This document shows, one piece after another, positions 22,068 through 33,722 of a stretch of 64,000 nt of DNA. Source of the DNA: Alligator mississippiensis. Its lineage: Eukaryota; Chordata; Crocodylia; Alligatoridae. The notes below the pieces were generated by a model, which saw only the letters and a program-made list of their open reading frames with translations, made no database searches and was not told the origin of the DNA. The DNA lies in contig NC_081824.1 of the NCBI RefSeq assembly GCF_030867095.1, forward strand, positions 141,203,433 through 141,267,432. Direction: 5' to 3'. Made by a program: the position numbers and the translations under genes. Every line of letters starts with the position of its first letter. Within the stretch, counting starts at the first letter, position 1.

Positions 22068-25000
22068 TGCGACCAAAAGCTGGTGGTTGGGCTGTGGTCA
22101 GGGCCATCCCAGCTGGGACACATGACTTCTGTGGTGTATATGTGCCCCAAGATTCCTAAGGGAATCTGTAAAGCCACAGTTTTCAAATGTGACTGATGAC
22201 TTAAAGGGAATGCCGGAGATGCTTCAAAGTGTCTGGCTTTTAGAAAGTACTGGGGGCCTGCCCTCTGGCTAACAGGCCTCTGTAAAGTGCCTTAATCCAG
22301 GCACCCAAAATGTTTACTCATTTTTGTCAATCTTAGCTTAAAAAGTGCTTTGTTGCCAGAACTACTGCCAGATCAAACCAGTAGATTCACGTGTTTTCAC
22401 TCTGTTCCCTTACATTAGGAATATACATAAAAGGAAATCAGTATTCCAGATATCAAGTGCTCTTCTGCAAAGGAATTTTATTTTAATGTACTTTTCATAA
22501 AGTCTCAGAGCAGCTGGGGACTGCTAATGTCATGGCTCAGTACATGGAGTAGTGAGGCATTCAATCAACTTTCTGCATCTTTATGCAGATCCAGTTACAG
22601 AGCTGTTGAACCAGTGGGTCAAAACCGAAGTAGTAAACTCTTGAGCTATGGGGAGGACAGAACATGACGGACAAGCTATACACATACTTCTGCGTAGGTG
22701 AACTCTAGTTTGATTGGGAGCAGTAGCTGTAGAGGTGAAGGAGCAGCTGAAAAGAAATGTTGGGCTGTTTTAGCATACTATTCCTCTGGGTCCACAAAGA
22801 AGAGAGGTAGCAAATAGGCTGGGCTGGCAGCATGGAAAGCAGGAAAGCTGCAGAATGACACAGACTTGGTGAATCATCAATAAAAGAGGGTGTCAGACAT
22901 ATGGCAGCATGAGCTGTGGATTGCATATGGTTATGCAAGTTTTATCTGAACCTGATTTCAGATTGTTCATCTAACTTGGCCTGCCTTCCTCCATATAAAA
23001 GGCATGTGTGAGGATTTTACAAGTCTCATGAAGAACATCTGCAGAATAACTTTTAAAATTCAAAGCTGCTGACAATTCTCAGTTTCCACTGAAGTCAGCA
23101 AAAGTCACTGGTACTCAAGCAGCTTTGAAAATTAGGGTACTTAAGGACCTAGCTAAAAGATACTCCGGCTTGAAACATTTGGCCTTGGATTATTGACACT
23201 ACAGGGTGAAGTCAGTGGGACTTGCAGGTGCTCAGTGCTTCAGGCTGGAGACCTAAAACAGTACATGGGCTTTCAGCAAGGGCATTTTTATAAAAACAAA
23301 AGAAGGTGGACCAATAACCAAGAGTCCCAGGCATAACTATTCAGGTAATAATCTAAAAACTGGTAGGTTTGAATGTAACTGAGGCATACAAGTGGCAACT
23401 TCTCCATAAGAACAATGTCACTTCTTTGCCACTCTCCTGGGACAGAGCTTTGGATCAATGCTTATATTTATAGAACCAAATATTAGATATAGCTTTCTGT
23501 CAGCCTCCTGTGGGAATCTAAAATAAACTCAACATTTATAGCACTTCAGATTTTGATATTACTGCAGTACTTCCGGCTCTAGCTATAGGAAATACAACAA
23601 ATACCGCAGTAAAGTCCAAATATCAAAGGACACTAAATGCTGCTTTTTTTTTTTTAATGGCATCAACTAAATATAGAGTTAATAAATCTGCACGGTAGTT
23701 TTACTACTAGTGCTGGTCAAGAACACAATAAGCTGTCTACATTTTGGGTGTCAATCCATTGAAGTCAACTGGGTAACATTAGGGATTCATTTGGTGGATT
23801 TGGGGATTAATTTGGGGATTCATTTCCTTCTTTAGAGGAAAAATAAACATGAGGGTTCTGAGCAAGGATCATGTTGACTAATTAGAAGCTTCTGTTTTAA
23901 GAGATACATTTTGAAAAAGATGGAGATTGATTTGTAAGATCAGTATCACTGAAGAGATGTCTGAAGACATCATTTGGGTTGCTGTGAAAGCTGTTGTTAG
24001 AGTGCAATTCATTAGCACTGCCTGAGAAGTCAGAAGAATGGAGGAAGTAGCATATGAGAGGTTGCTGAGAGAATTAGCAGTCTTAAACAACAGGAACAAA
24101 TATAACAAAGACAAAAAAAATCTAGCAAAGCTTCTCCTGGTCTACTTTTGTGAATGGGGAGATCTTGCTACCCCTTATTACTATTCATAAATGGCCAAAA
24201 CAGGCAAACGGCTTCCAAAAAAAAGTCTTGCAATGAAAAGTATAACAAGGTCCAATGGTTTTCAGGACAAGTTAAGCACCAAATTCTGCCCTTTTCTTCA
24301 GTGCCTTATCAACCCAATTAAGTTACGCACAACTGACTTTTTATCTGGGCACTCTAGGCAGCGGCCAGGAGATGAAGAAACATGGGCATGGAATCTCCAT
24401 ACAATCTCCTTCCTCAGTCCTAGCTAACCCAAGCAAAAAATGTAAACCCTCCCAAAAAACAAAAAGCCACATCCAACCTCATAAAGCCAGTGTGACTCCC
24501 ACTCCTATAGCTGATAAAACTATACTTTCCAAACTACAGAGCCCCAAAGAATGATGATAAGATCCAGACCACTCTCCCAAAAAAGTGGGGAAGAAAGCTA
24601 TATTTCACTTGCCTGGTTACACCTGACTTCTGGTTGTGTAAAAGACTAGGGGCCCCCAGAAACTTAATGCAGCATTTACATGGTGGCAGGGGAAGATGGG
24701 GAGGAGATGAGCGGTGGTCATCCCCTAGATTCTGGAGCTGCACCTAACCTCCAAGTGATCACTCACATGCACTGCACAGCTGAAGGGGAGAACTACTGCA
24801 CCTTGTGTGGTCCTGGATCCACTCCAGTCTGTACTGTATATTTTAGTGCTTTGTACATTATAGCAAAGTTAGCTTGGTCAGGTCCTGCTTACTTTCTCTT
24901 CCTTGAATTGTCCTTTTGACTTATCGGTAAGGCAAAACGGGATTGGGTGTGTGGAATGTGCCTGATTTTACTTCATCTCTTTAGTTTTCCTTATTTACCT

Positions 25001-25670
25001 CATTAACAATTATTAGCATTTCTGCTCTTCCCTGTTGGACCATGGGAAACAGTTTCCTGGTTGTTAATGTCACATTGTAATGAACGCCTGCTTTACAGCA
25101 TGTTGTAGCCTTTCAGCTGAATCTGGTTATGACATGAACTACTGGGACAAGCTGTTATTTGTCACCCTCATGAATTTTTCCCTTGTAAATATGATCTGCA
25201 ATGGCCAGCTCCCCAAAGAATCAGACTTTCTTTTCTTGTCTGTTTAGCTTCTTTTCTTGCATTACTATTGCTCTGTGTGCGTTTGATGTACAGCGACAGT
25301 TACCATCCTTATGCATTTGCAGTCGGCATTACAGTTACTGCAGAATGTATTTCTGGGGTCCGAGAAAGAAACTAACCTGTGGAGGTATGAGTTAGTCACA
25401 CTGGTGACTGAGCTGGTGTAGCTTGGAAGCTTTAACCATTAGCTCAGGATGAAGAAACTGTCAAGGTCCATTGGACGGGATGTCAGAGGCGATTACCTGA
25501 ACAATTCTGTAAGTACTGGGCAATGAAACAATGCAGCTTTCAAACTATGTCAGCCAATTAGCTCCAAACTACTAATATGACAAATCCCTTAGAATTTAGA
25601 CTCCAGTTGAATGAAACCAGGGATACTGTGCTTGTGCCCTTGTGCCTTTCACTCTAGTTCCTGGTATAGT
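22068..25670. other. Unassigned DNA
   Basis: No exon, RNA or bounded repeat recognised. About 23060-23200 has phrases like those of old dispersed amniote repeats, without definable ends. Short open frames here (for example 24191-24427 plus) carry no recognised domain. Confidence 0.4.
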
Positions 25671-25671
25671 T

Positions 25672-25782
25672 GGAGTGTTGTAGTTGTGATGATCCAGGAG
25701 ACATGCAAGAAGCATGTCTTTTTTGGTGATATATTTTATTGGACCAGCTATGTAGTTGGGAGAAATGTTAGGCAAGCTTTTA
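25672..25782 (+). mobile_element. Penelope-like element tail fragment
   Basis: TTGTAGTTGTGATGATCCAG, then GGTGATATATTTTATTGGAC, then AGGCAAGCTTTTAGG follow the order of PLE terminal sequence (compare 9550-9600 and 44186-44237). It ends where a palindromic MITE begins, and the hammerhead part is absent. Confidence 0.55.
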
Positions 25783-26132
25783 GGCACAGGTGCCTATAGA
25801 TGTGCAGGGAGGCTGCTCCAATGCACTGTAATTACAGCGCATTAGAGCAGACTTGATTAATTGAGTCTGCTGGAGTGTGCTAATTAGTGCACTCCAGCAG
25901 CCTCCACATCTCATGTATCAGTGTCCCTGTGCTTCAGAATGGTAGCAGAGGCACATTAACTAAAGCTTATTGAATGAGCTTTAGTTAAAGTATTCCCACC
26001 ACCATTTTGAAGCATGGGGACACTGATACATGAGATGCTGTGGGTGGTTTAATTAGAATGGCTCTTGAAGCCACTTTAATTAAAGTGCCCTCATCCCACC
26101 CCTGGAGCACATGTAAAAACACCTCAGGTGCC
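25783..26132. mobile_element. Palindromic MITE (family B)
   Basis: The ends are inverted: GGCACAGGTGCC at 25783 and the reverse of CACCTCAGGTGCC at about 26120. The interior has a central imperfect palindrome about 60 nt per arm: CATCTCATGTATCAGTGTCC at about 25909, answered by GGACACTGATACATGAGATG at about 26018. A smaller one (TGCTGGAGTG...CACTCCAGCA) precedes it. A related copy lies at 60901-61246. No coding capacity; superfamily not determined. Confidence 0.6.
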
Positions 26133-28320
26133 CTTCTTTAAGTCTCGGAAGGTACAGCCAAAGCTAAATACCAGATAAAACAATAGCTTGTGTCTAATTC
26201 TATAAGTAAATAAAAGCAAAGGGATGGAGGAGGATTTCTCTTTGCTTCTAGTTCATAATGATACAAACAATTATACTGGTACAAAAATCTATACCTCAGG
26301 CCTTATACAAAGACCAGAATGTGTACTGCTTTATGTACACACTCTGTATCACTAGCATAACTTAATATAAGGTTGCACATGGAACAACCTACAGAAGTAG
26401 AAGACAATAGAAATATTGTAAGATAAGTCAGCAGTTTTCTCTTTAAATAAAACATTTTTTTGAAATATAAGAGCATGGAGATATATAGAAAATCAAGAAT
26501 TGCACCAACCTTAAATGTCTATCTCAACATGCCAAAGGTATGCATTGCCCAAAGGCCCCCTGTCTTCATTGCAGGTATGGAAACTGGTGATCAACCTCAT
26601 GTTTTCTATAAACAAAGTTCCTTCTGTGACCTACCATGACCAGAGCTGTCAACAGCTGGGCACTGTTGTCCGCCTCATGCTTTTCTTTAGAACAAGTGCC
26701 TTAGACTGAAGCCCTGCTATTCCACTAGGAATCCATTATTAATCACCAAATATTTTCACTGTTTCAGAGGGCATCCTATTTGGCTAAACAGCTCTTACCA
26801 TGGCAAAGCAAGTAACCTGCATCTGGGGCACTCTGTCCTGCTCTTCAAGATGAGAGATGGGTGTTCTGTTGTTCAATGGATGGACCACAGGTTCTTAATA
26901 GCTGCATTTCTTTGTTCCCTGAGTCGGGAGGTGTGGACATCTGACCCTAGTTGGGCAAGGTTTGCCTTTATAAAGTAGCTTTTTGCTTCCTTTCTCACAG
27001 GTTCTCAACTATCACTTTAGACATTCAATGTACAACTCCTAGGTGTTCTTTTAAGCTGACTTAGGGGTGTTTTTCATTGGCAGCAGTGTCAAGCAACATT
27101 TTACTGGGGGCCAGGCTTAGGTCCAAGAACTTTAATTCAGCTGTGCTGTGTTGTGCATACAGGATAAAATGGTACTCTCTGTTTCACCTGTTTCATCTCA
27201 TTTACTTGAACCAAGTTCTAGAGGCACAGGAAGAGCACATTTATTTCTGCTTTCCTGTTTTAAGTGTACCTATACTACTTTCAGAACCATGGTATCTGAG
27301 TGCTTTGCATATATCAAAAGAATATGCAACATAAGTGAATTAATGGTATAGGATATCATTTGGTATTTTGTACTTGCTACCATAATGTGGATAGGCATTG
27401 CAATAAGTACTGTTTAAAGAAAATCTATAATAATTTACTATTTGTTTCACAACAACAGCATATTAGGTTCTTAGAACAAGGTTCAACTTATTTTTATTTT
27501 TTTTTGTTTCTCAGCATAACAGCACATTAACATTTTTGATTGTGCATAAAATTTCATGCAAACTTTTTTCTGTTTTGTGGGAGCCTTCAGAATTTTTATG
27601 GACTTTACTTTGTTTTGGGGCACTGTAATTTTTCTTTAGCAGCCCAGCACCTTGGAATAGTTATGGGTCTATCAAAACACAGCATTTTAATTTTATAGGC
27701 ACACCTATGCATTTAATTCTCTCTCTAAAACTTCTTTTAAGTCCTTAAAGGGTCATTCCAGACTTGAGGGGGAAGCTACGATTGCTACGTGTAAATAAAG
27801 CACACAAGCACGATATATTGAACCTAACAGCAAAGTGTTCATTAATCCTGAAATCCAGCCAGGCCACAGGTAATTTTGCAAGGCATTGCATTTATAATGA
27901 AATTATTATTATTATTATTATTACTTACTGCTGTCATCCATTTGTAACTGTTAATACCTGCTGGTAAGATCAATGATTGTTAAAAGCTTTGCTAGAGTGA
28001 GGAAAACTTAGTGAATTGTAAACCCTAGATCATAAATATTTATTTATTTATTTTCAAATATTGAAGTCCAATTTTTCACAGACTGTTTCAATTTTTCAAA
28101 GCTGTTCATATTGTTACAGATAAGTAATGTCTTAAGGTTCCTGCTTATGAGTCAAGGAAACTGGTGGCTATCATTGTATGTTCACTGTTCTGCCATGACT
28201 TTGATAGGAGAATATATGGATATATCAATAAACAAATGGAAGATAATTGCCGGTCATACAGCCAGGTTTATATGATGTTCCTTAATATGCCTTACAGAAA
28301 TTACCCGCTGTGGTCACACA
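26133..28320. other. Unassigned DNA with an ATT microsatellite
   Basis: No exon or RNA recognised. It contains an (ATT)n tract at about 27894-27923 and several poly-T runs. Confidence 0.4.
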
Positions 28321-28325
28321 CAGAG

Positions 28326-29418
28326 TGTGATGGAGCAGCTAAGGTGCTCTGCCACTTTAAGGGCTGGAGCAGACAGTCAGCAGGTGCCTGATTAGGGTGG
28401 CCATTTTATTGCCTATCTCTCAAGGCTGGGGCAGCAGTTTACTGCCAGCCAGCAAGAGAGCAACATCACCCAGCTGAGCCACTGCTCCAGAAACATCTGG
28501 GGCTATGGAAATTGAAGAAGGCCCCTAGTCCTGGGCATGACCTAAAACTGCACTCTGCTGGGGTAGGGTTGCCTAGTGGGCCTGCCTGTGGTGGGGCAGT
28601 GTCATCTAAATACCAGGACCGTGAACCTCCCCAGTGAAAGGCGGGTCGGGGCACCTTAGCTCCCACTACCAGTGGGTAGAGTATGAGCTAAGTGGGGACC
28701 AGGCATGCTTGTAGAAACACCTGAGTCCTAAAGGGGTGGAGGACCCTGGTGAGGTGGGCCAGGTGCCATAGGAAGGCACCTGAGCCTGCAGGGTTGGAGA
28801 ACCCCAAGCCCTAGTGAGAGGGCAGAGAGAGAGCCCCAAGGAGGGGGCAAAGTCCTAGTAAGGGCAGAAGGTGAGCCACAAGGAGGGGGCAAGAATGACG
28901 TGAAGCCTGGTTGAGGGCTAGGGGCAGAGTCAGCCTGGAGTTTGGATAATTGAGCAATCATTGCTCAGATGAGGGTCAAGGAAGGGACCCAAGAAGCTGA
29001 GCCAGCGCTATTCAAAGAGTGCAAGAATAAGCCTGAAGGCCTATGGGAGCCACTCAAGGGAGCAGGGCAGGGTGTGTGTGGCCCAGAGATGGGCAGAATG
29101 ACAGAGGCCCCTGTGAAAGTGGGGTGGAATGAGTGAGGCCTGAACAGAGAAGTATGTTAGAGGCTGTATAAAGGTCTGCAAGCCGCAGCTGTACAAACAA
29201 TCAGGATGATATCTTGGAAGCATGGGACATGTTTAAGGATGGTCACAGTGTGTACGTATTGACCTTTAACAATGGGTGCTTGAAGGGTAGCCTCCTGCTT
29301 AATTAATACCTTAATTATATTACAACAAGGCATGGCAGGTGAGCAAGACGGGTACTTTGCCAATAGGCAGGGGGTGGGCTGGTATTGAGATCAGGTCTCG
29401 GAGATTTCCCCTGTCACA
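28326..29418 (+). mobile_element. Solo LTR, same family, imperfect TSD
   Basis: It starts TGTGATGGAGCAGC and ends CCCCTGTCACA. The flanking pentamers CAGAG (28321-28325) and TGGAG (29419-29423) differ by two transitions, so the duplication is only tentative. The first 90 bp match the reversed end of the LTR at 53248 (CTGCCACTTTAAGGGC; GGTGCCTGATTAGGG). The tail CTTAATTATATTACAACAAG then GGCATGGCAGG aligns with the tails of the others. No TATA as clean as its relatives is seen. Confidence 0.75.
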
Positions 29419-29423
29419 TGGAG

Positions 29424-30300
29424 TCATAATCAACAAGGTCTATAATTCACAGTCCTTGTGACTGGTGAGCTGCTAACAGTAGATCTCGTCTTACTATTTA
29501 TTTTTCTTTAATTTCTATTCTTTAGATTCCAATTCGTAGTTCATGAGAGCCGCATCCACCTGTCTCCCAGAGCTTTCTCATCTCTCACTTGCTCAGGTAA
29601 GTTACCTCTGTGTTTTGTGGGGCACGCTGTCTGTTCTGACAAGTCACTGCCATGTTCCCATGCCTCTGCACGGGCTGCCTCAACCTTCTCGGTCGCTCTC
29701 GTTCACACTCTGTCCCCTTCCGGGGGTAGAGGCTTGTGGGCGGTGACCTTTCAATGCTTCCTCCTCACTCCTCTTCCGGTCAACAATTAAAGTTTTCTTT
29801 CAGGTGTGTGAATCTCCTGTCGTGAGATGCTACTTGATGATGTCACCATCCATGCCCAGCATCTCTGACTCCCAGTAAGTTTTACTCATATTCTCTCTCA
29901 TAACAGGGTCATTTGTCTGCCTGTTACACATATCAATTGCTATAAGAACAATTCTCACCTTTCTGAGGGCTGTTTCAAAGGAGGATATTTTATGTGGGGC
30001 ACTTTCTAGCATGTCCTTGCTGCATATTATTTTCAAAGAAGAAAGTGTGTTCAAGGCTATCATTGTCATCAGTGTTGCAACTAATAATGGTGTTTCTTCC
30101 TAGTGTTTCATGGAATGCCTTATCTAGGTGATGCATTCAGTTACTGTGGGAACTTTCATCTCTAGAAAGTGTGCGTAGCCATATTTTAAAAGTGTTGCTA
30201 TATATGATTGTTATTAACATCGATTAATTTGAGTAGAGATGGCCCAGATCATCAGGTCTGATTCCAAATTCACCCCAAAATTGTGTGATGAGGGGATGTG
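29424..30300. other. Unassigned DNA
   Basis: No repeat boundary recognised. A CT-rich segment at 29520-29800 contains splice-like CAG/GTAAGT strings, but no supported exon. Confidence 0.3.
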
Positions 30301-30308
30301 AGAGAGGG

Positions 30309-31832
30309 ATTATCACATTTATTCCAATATAAAATGACACTGATTATAAGACTACCCCCCCCACCCCAGTGATTAGATTCGCTATATGGCAAATTTATAA
30401 CTTTGTTACAGTTTTCCAGGTCTAGAATCTAATTATTGGAGGTTTGCCTTGAATTTGTCCCCAACCCACTGCAATAGCAGGAAAAATAAATCTGGGAGGG
30501 GAAAGGTAGCCCCCTTGCCCTCTGCCCCCCGCTTCTTCTCTGTACAGCCTCTTCCCCCATTCCTTACTGTCAGACCCTGCTCTCCCTAAGCACATGGAAA
30601 TGAGAAGCAAATTTGAAAACATTGACCTAGAAATAAATATGCCTGTAGTAACTTGCATATAGGGAAATTACTACAGGTACCCATAGACTTAGTTCATCCA
30701 GAATTGATGCAGTTTACCTCTTTTGAAACTGCACCAATTTCTAGGTACTCCATAAACACACTTTTAAGCAGCATTTCTGTACCTACTTGTATATAGTGCA
30801 AACTATGCATGGCATTAATCCAAAGCCAAAAGGCTCCTGATTTGCCATATGGTTCATTGGGTTGGGCCCCAGCAGAGTCAGCAGTATTTCAAACCATGGT
30901 TGGCCACCACTCAGTACTGCTTTGTACATGTGTATATACTCCAGATATGCCCAGATAAGCTGTTTGAGCCTCTGGTCAATGATGTTTGCCAGACATTTAA
31001 GGCTGGTTCAAAAACAGGACACATTGGAAATGGGAAAGAAAGGTGCAGCTCAGTTGTGGGAGTGAAAAGGAATTGAAATGTATTCAGTGTAGTGGCTCAC
31101 CTTGTCTTAAAAAAGAGTTAGTGCCGAGGGGGACTGAGCACAATGGGCACTACCATCTATCTTATTCAGATGGGTTAGGGTAGTCTGTCCTTTGGTGGGT
31201 TCCAAAAAAATTAAATAGTAATCAGTATTTTGGCCTTTTTGGCTAAGATTGAATGTAACTCATCATTGGAGCACTCAGAGTATGGAACCCCAGCAATGAG
31301 TGTCCTGCACATCTACTGTATATTTTGCCTCTATGCTAAGGTGACGTGGTGGCTCATGGTGTCTGACACCATCTGATGGTCATAGGTCATCTATGTAGAA
31401 CACGTCATGAGGATAGTGTCAGTATGTTGACCCCACTAGACCACCAGCCAGAAACAATGGAACCTGACTGCCCCCCTTGCTGCACTGAATTACCTTCAAG
31501 GATTTTTAATCCTGGACTCTTCCCTACCCCTGAAATTGTACCTTGCATGTTGTTATTTGTAACTGTATGTGTTTCCTGAACCATCTCCCCATTACAATGT
31601 GGTATTGTTGTATGGGGTCTCCTGTATATTCTCTACTTTGCAAGCACTGAGCCCCTTCCCACCTTTCCCCCTTCCAGTACTGAGTGCATTCTGCTTTTGG
31701 CAGCAGTTTAATGATACACAATGTGTTTATTGAGGTTTCCTGGTGTGCAAATGTAAGACGAGGGGCTTTTCCTCCCATATTGATTGGGGGCAGGGGGAAC
31801 CTTGCCTTATATTTGAGTAAATATGGTAATAA
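30309..31832. mobile_element. Possible DNA transposon with distant inverted ends
   Basis: GATTATCACATTTATTCC then AATATAA at 30308, and the reverse complement of the stretch at about 31803-31834 (GATTATTACCATATTTACTC, AAATATAA), are similar. Both resemble the amniote repeat end with the phrase ACTCGAATATAAGACGA. The interior has no transposase. A shared origin of the two ends is inferred only from this pairing; they could be two separate insertions. Confidence 0.35.
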
Positions 31833-31834
31833 TC

Positions 31835-33560
31835 TTATTTTGGAAGATGTCTGCCATGAGCTTCTTTTTTTAGATCAATGAAAGGGAGTTGCCAGTATGG
31901 ACTGCAGTTATAAAATGAGTGTGAGGCAACTAGGTTGGATATTTGACACTTTGTCCCAAATTTTGATTAAAACATTGCTAAACAATGTGGATAATATTTT
32001 CTTTAAATGGTAAGGTTTTTTTCTTTTTAAATTATTTTTGTGGTTACCCCTACCTAAAACGGGAGTATTAAAATACCATGAACAAGGCTCTTGATGGGGA
32101 GTAGCTAGCTTTACTAGACACAGAAAAGTACCAACAATTTCAAGATTGCCCCTTCTCATGGCATATGAGAAAGGGGCAGTCTTTTCACTTCAAGAGATAA
32201 AACTGTGGGTCTACAGAAGTCAAAGGATGCTCAGAAGAGTCAGTATTTTCTGTAAGGGATTCAGCTAGTCTAGAAGAGCATCCAGCCTTATGGATAAGGG
32301 CAAGAAGCACAGGACAGTCAGCTGTCCCTTCTATAACTGTTTGTAGTTCATATCACAACTTGGTAAGAAACATATCCAGACCATCAGGGCACTCAAGTAC
32401 TTGCTTGTCTTTAAGCATGTGAGTAGTCCCAATGACTGTCAATAGGACTGTTTACTTGGTTGAAGTTAATCATGTTCATAAGTGCTCTGCTAGATCGTAG
32501 CCCTTGTGGGATGATACTAGATAGAACAGTCTGTTGTGGCTATGGCTTCAATGACAAAGAAGGTGTTTCTGTCTCAAAATAAATAATGCAGCTTGGCTCT
32601 TCTGAAGCAAAAACATGGTGAAGAGAGGGTACATCAGTTTATTGTGAGGTAAATTAGGCAAGGTGAACCATAGGCAGGTGGAATAGTGTTGACCTTATCC
32701 AGCTACCCATAACCCAACAATCATCTTGTGTCCCCTTAAAATTTTACAGCAAGAAAAGTATCCCGAGTTTGTCTCACTATAAATGAAACAACAAAACCAA
32801 AACAACCTTATGTTCATGAAGACAAAGGCTTAGTCTTGAGAGTCAGGTAGGTCTGTCAGAGTCCAATGTCCTTGATAAAGAATTCCCTTTATATTCAGTA
32901 TAATTGAATCCTGTCTTTGGGACAGTGCAAGAGTGAGGGGAAAAAGACAGCAAGGGGCTAGAAGAAGAGAGAGCAAGTGCAAAGGGAGAGCAGAGACACA
33001 GAAAGCATGATTAATGTAAAATCCCTATGTGCAACCCTGCAGCATTTCGATTTCTACTTTGTCTTATTATATGTTTTAACATTGTTTTCTGTTTGTTCTT
33101 GAGCTTCAGCAAATGATAATTGTTCCATATTTTGAAAATACTAATGGCTTTAATAGAGTAAATCTGTTGTAATATGTGTGCAGCCTAATAAAGCTTGGTA
33201 GTTTGTAATCCTGTGTATTATGATTTTTATTCTTATTGCATTGGCAAGAAAGAATATGACAACTGGGGAAACAATTTTAACAAAATGCAAACAAAATCTA
33301 GGGAAGACTTGGGAGTTTTCTGAATGGATTTAGAACACTTAAATGAATTTATAATGAAACAGCATTCACAAAAGGAAGGCTTGGCTTTTCACTGAACATT
33401 TTGTTCTGGAGATATTTGACAGTGTTTCCCATATCTTGGAATCTTGAGAACAAAGAGAAATGATTTTCATTTCTTTTTCACTAAAATATTCTCTGGGTGC
33501 TTTGGGTTCAGTTTAGGTAATACAACATTTGTGTTGTACTTGCATCTATTTCCATTTGGA
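31835..33560. other. Unassigned DNA
   Basis: No gene, RNA or bounded repeat recognised. Confidence 0.4.
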
Positions 33561-33722
33561 GCTTTACAAATATTGTTGAATTAAGTATCACAGCAGCTTT
33601 CAGGTGCAGGAAAGTATTATTATCCCTCTGTCACAAAAGAGGTAAATTAGGCACAGATTGCAGCTTGCCCACAACCATGCAAAATGTCTATAGCAAAGAT
33701 CTGAACAGAATCCCTGCCTACC
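33561..33722 (-). repeat. MIR SINE
   Basis: Reading the plus strand: TTATTATCCCTCTGTCACAA, GAGGTAAATTAGGCACAGA, then GCTTGCCCACAACCATGCA and GATCTGAACAGAATCCCTGC. This is the reversed MIR order (ATAATAA, CTGTGCCT, GTGGGCAAG, then the A-box side). Diverged and ancient. Confidence 0.6.

Noticed and set aside
29520..29830. Possible host exon with CAG/GTAAGT splice-like strings
   Set aside because: The translated peptide has no recognisable family and the splice strings are common by chance.
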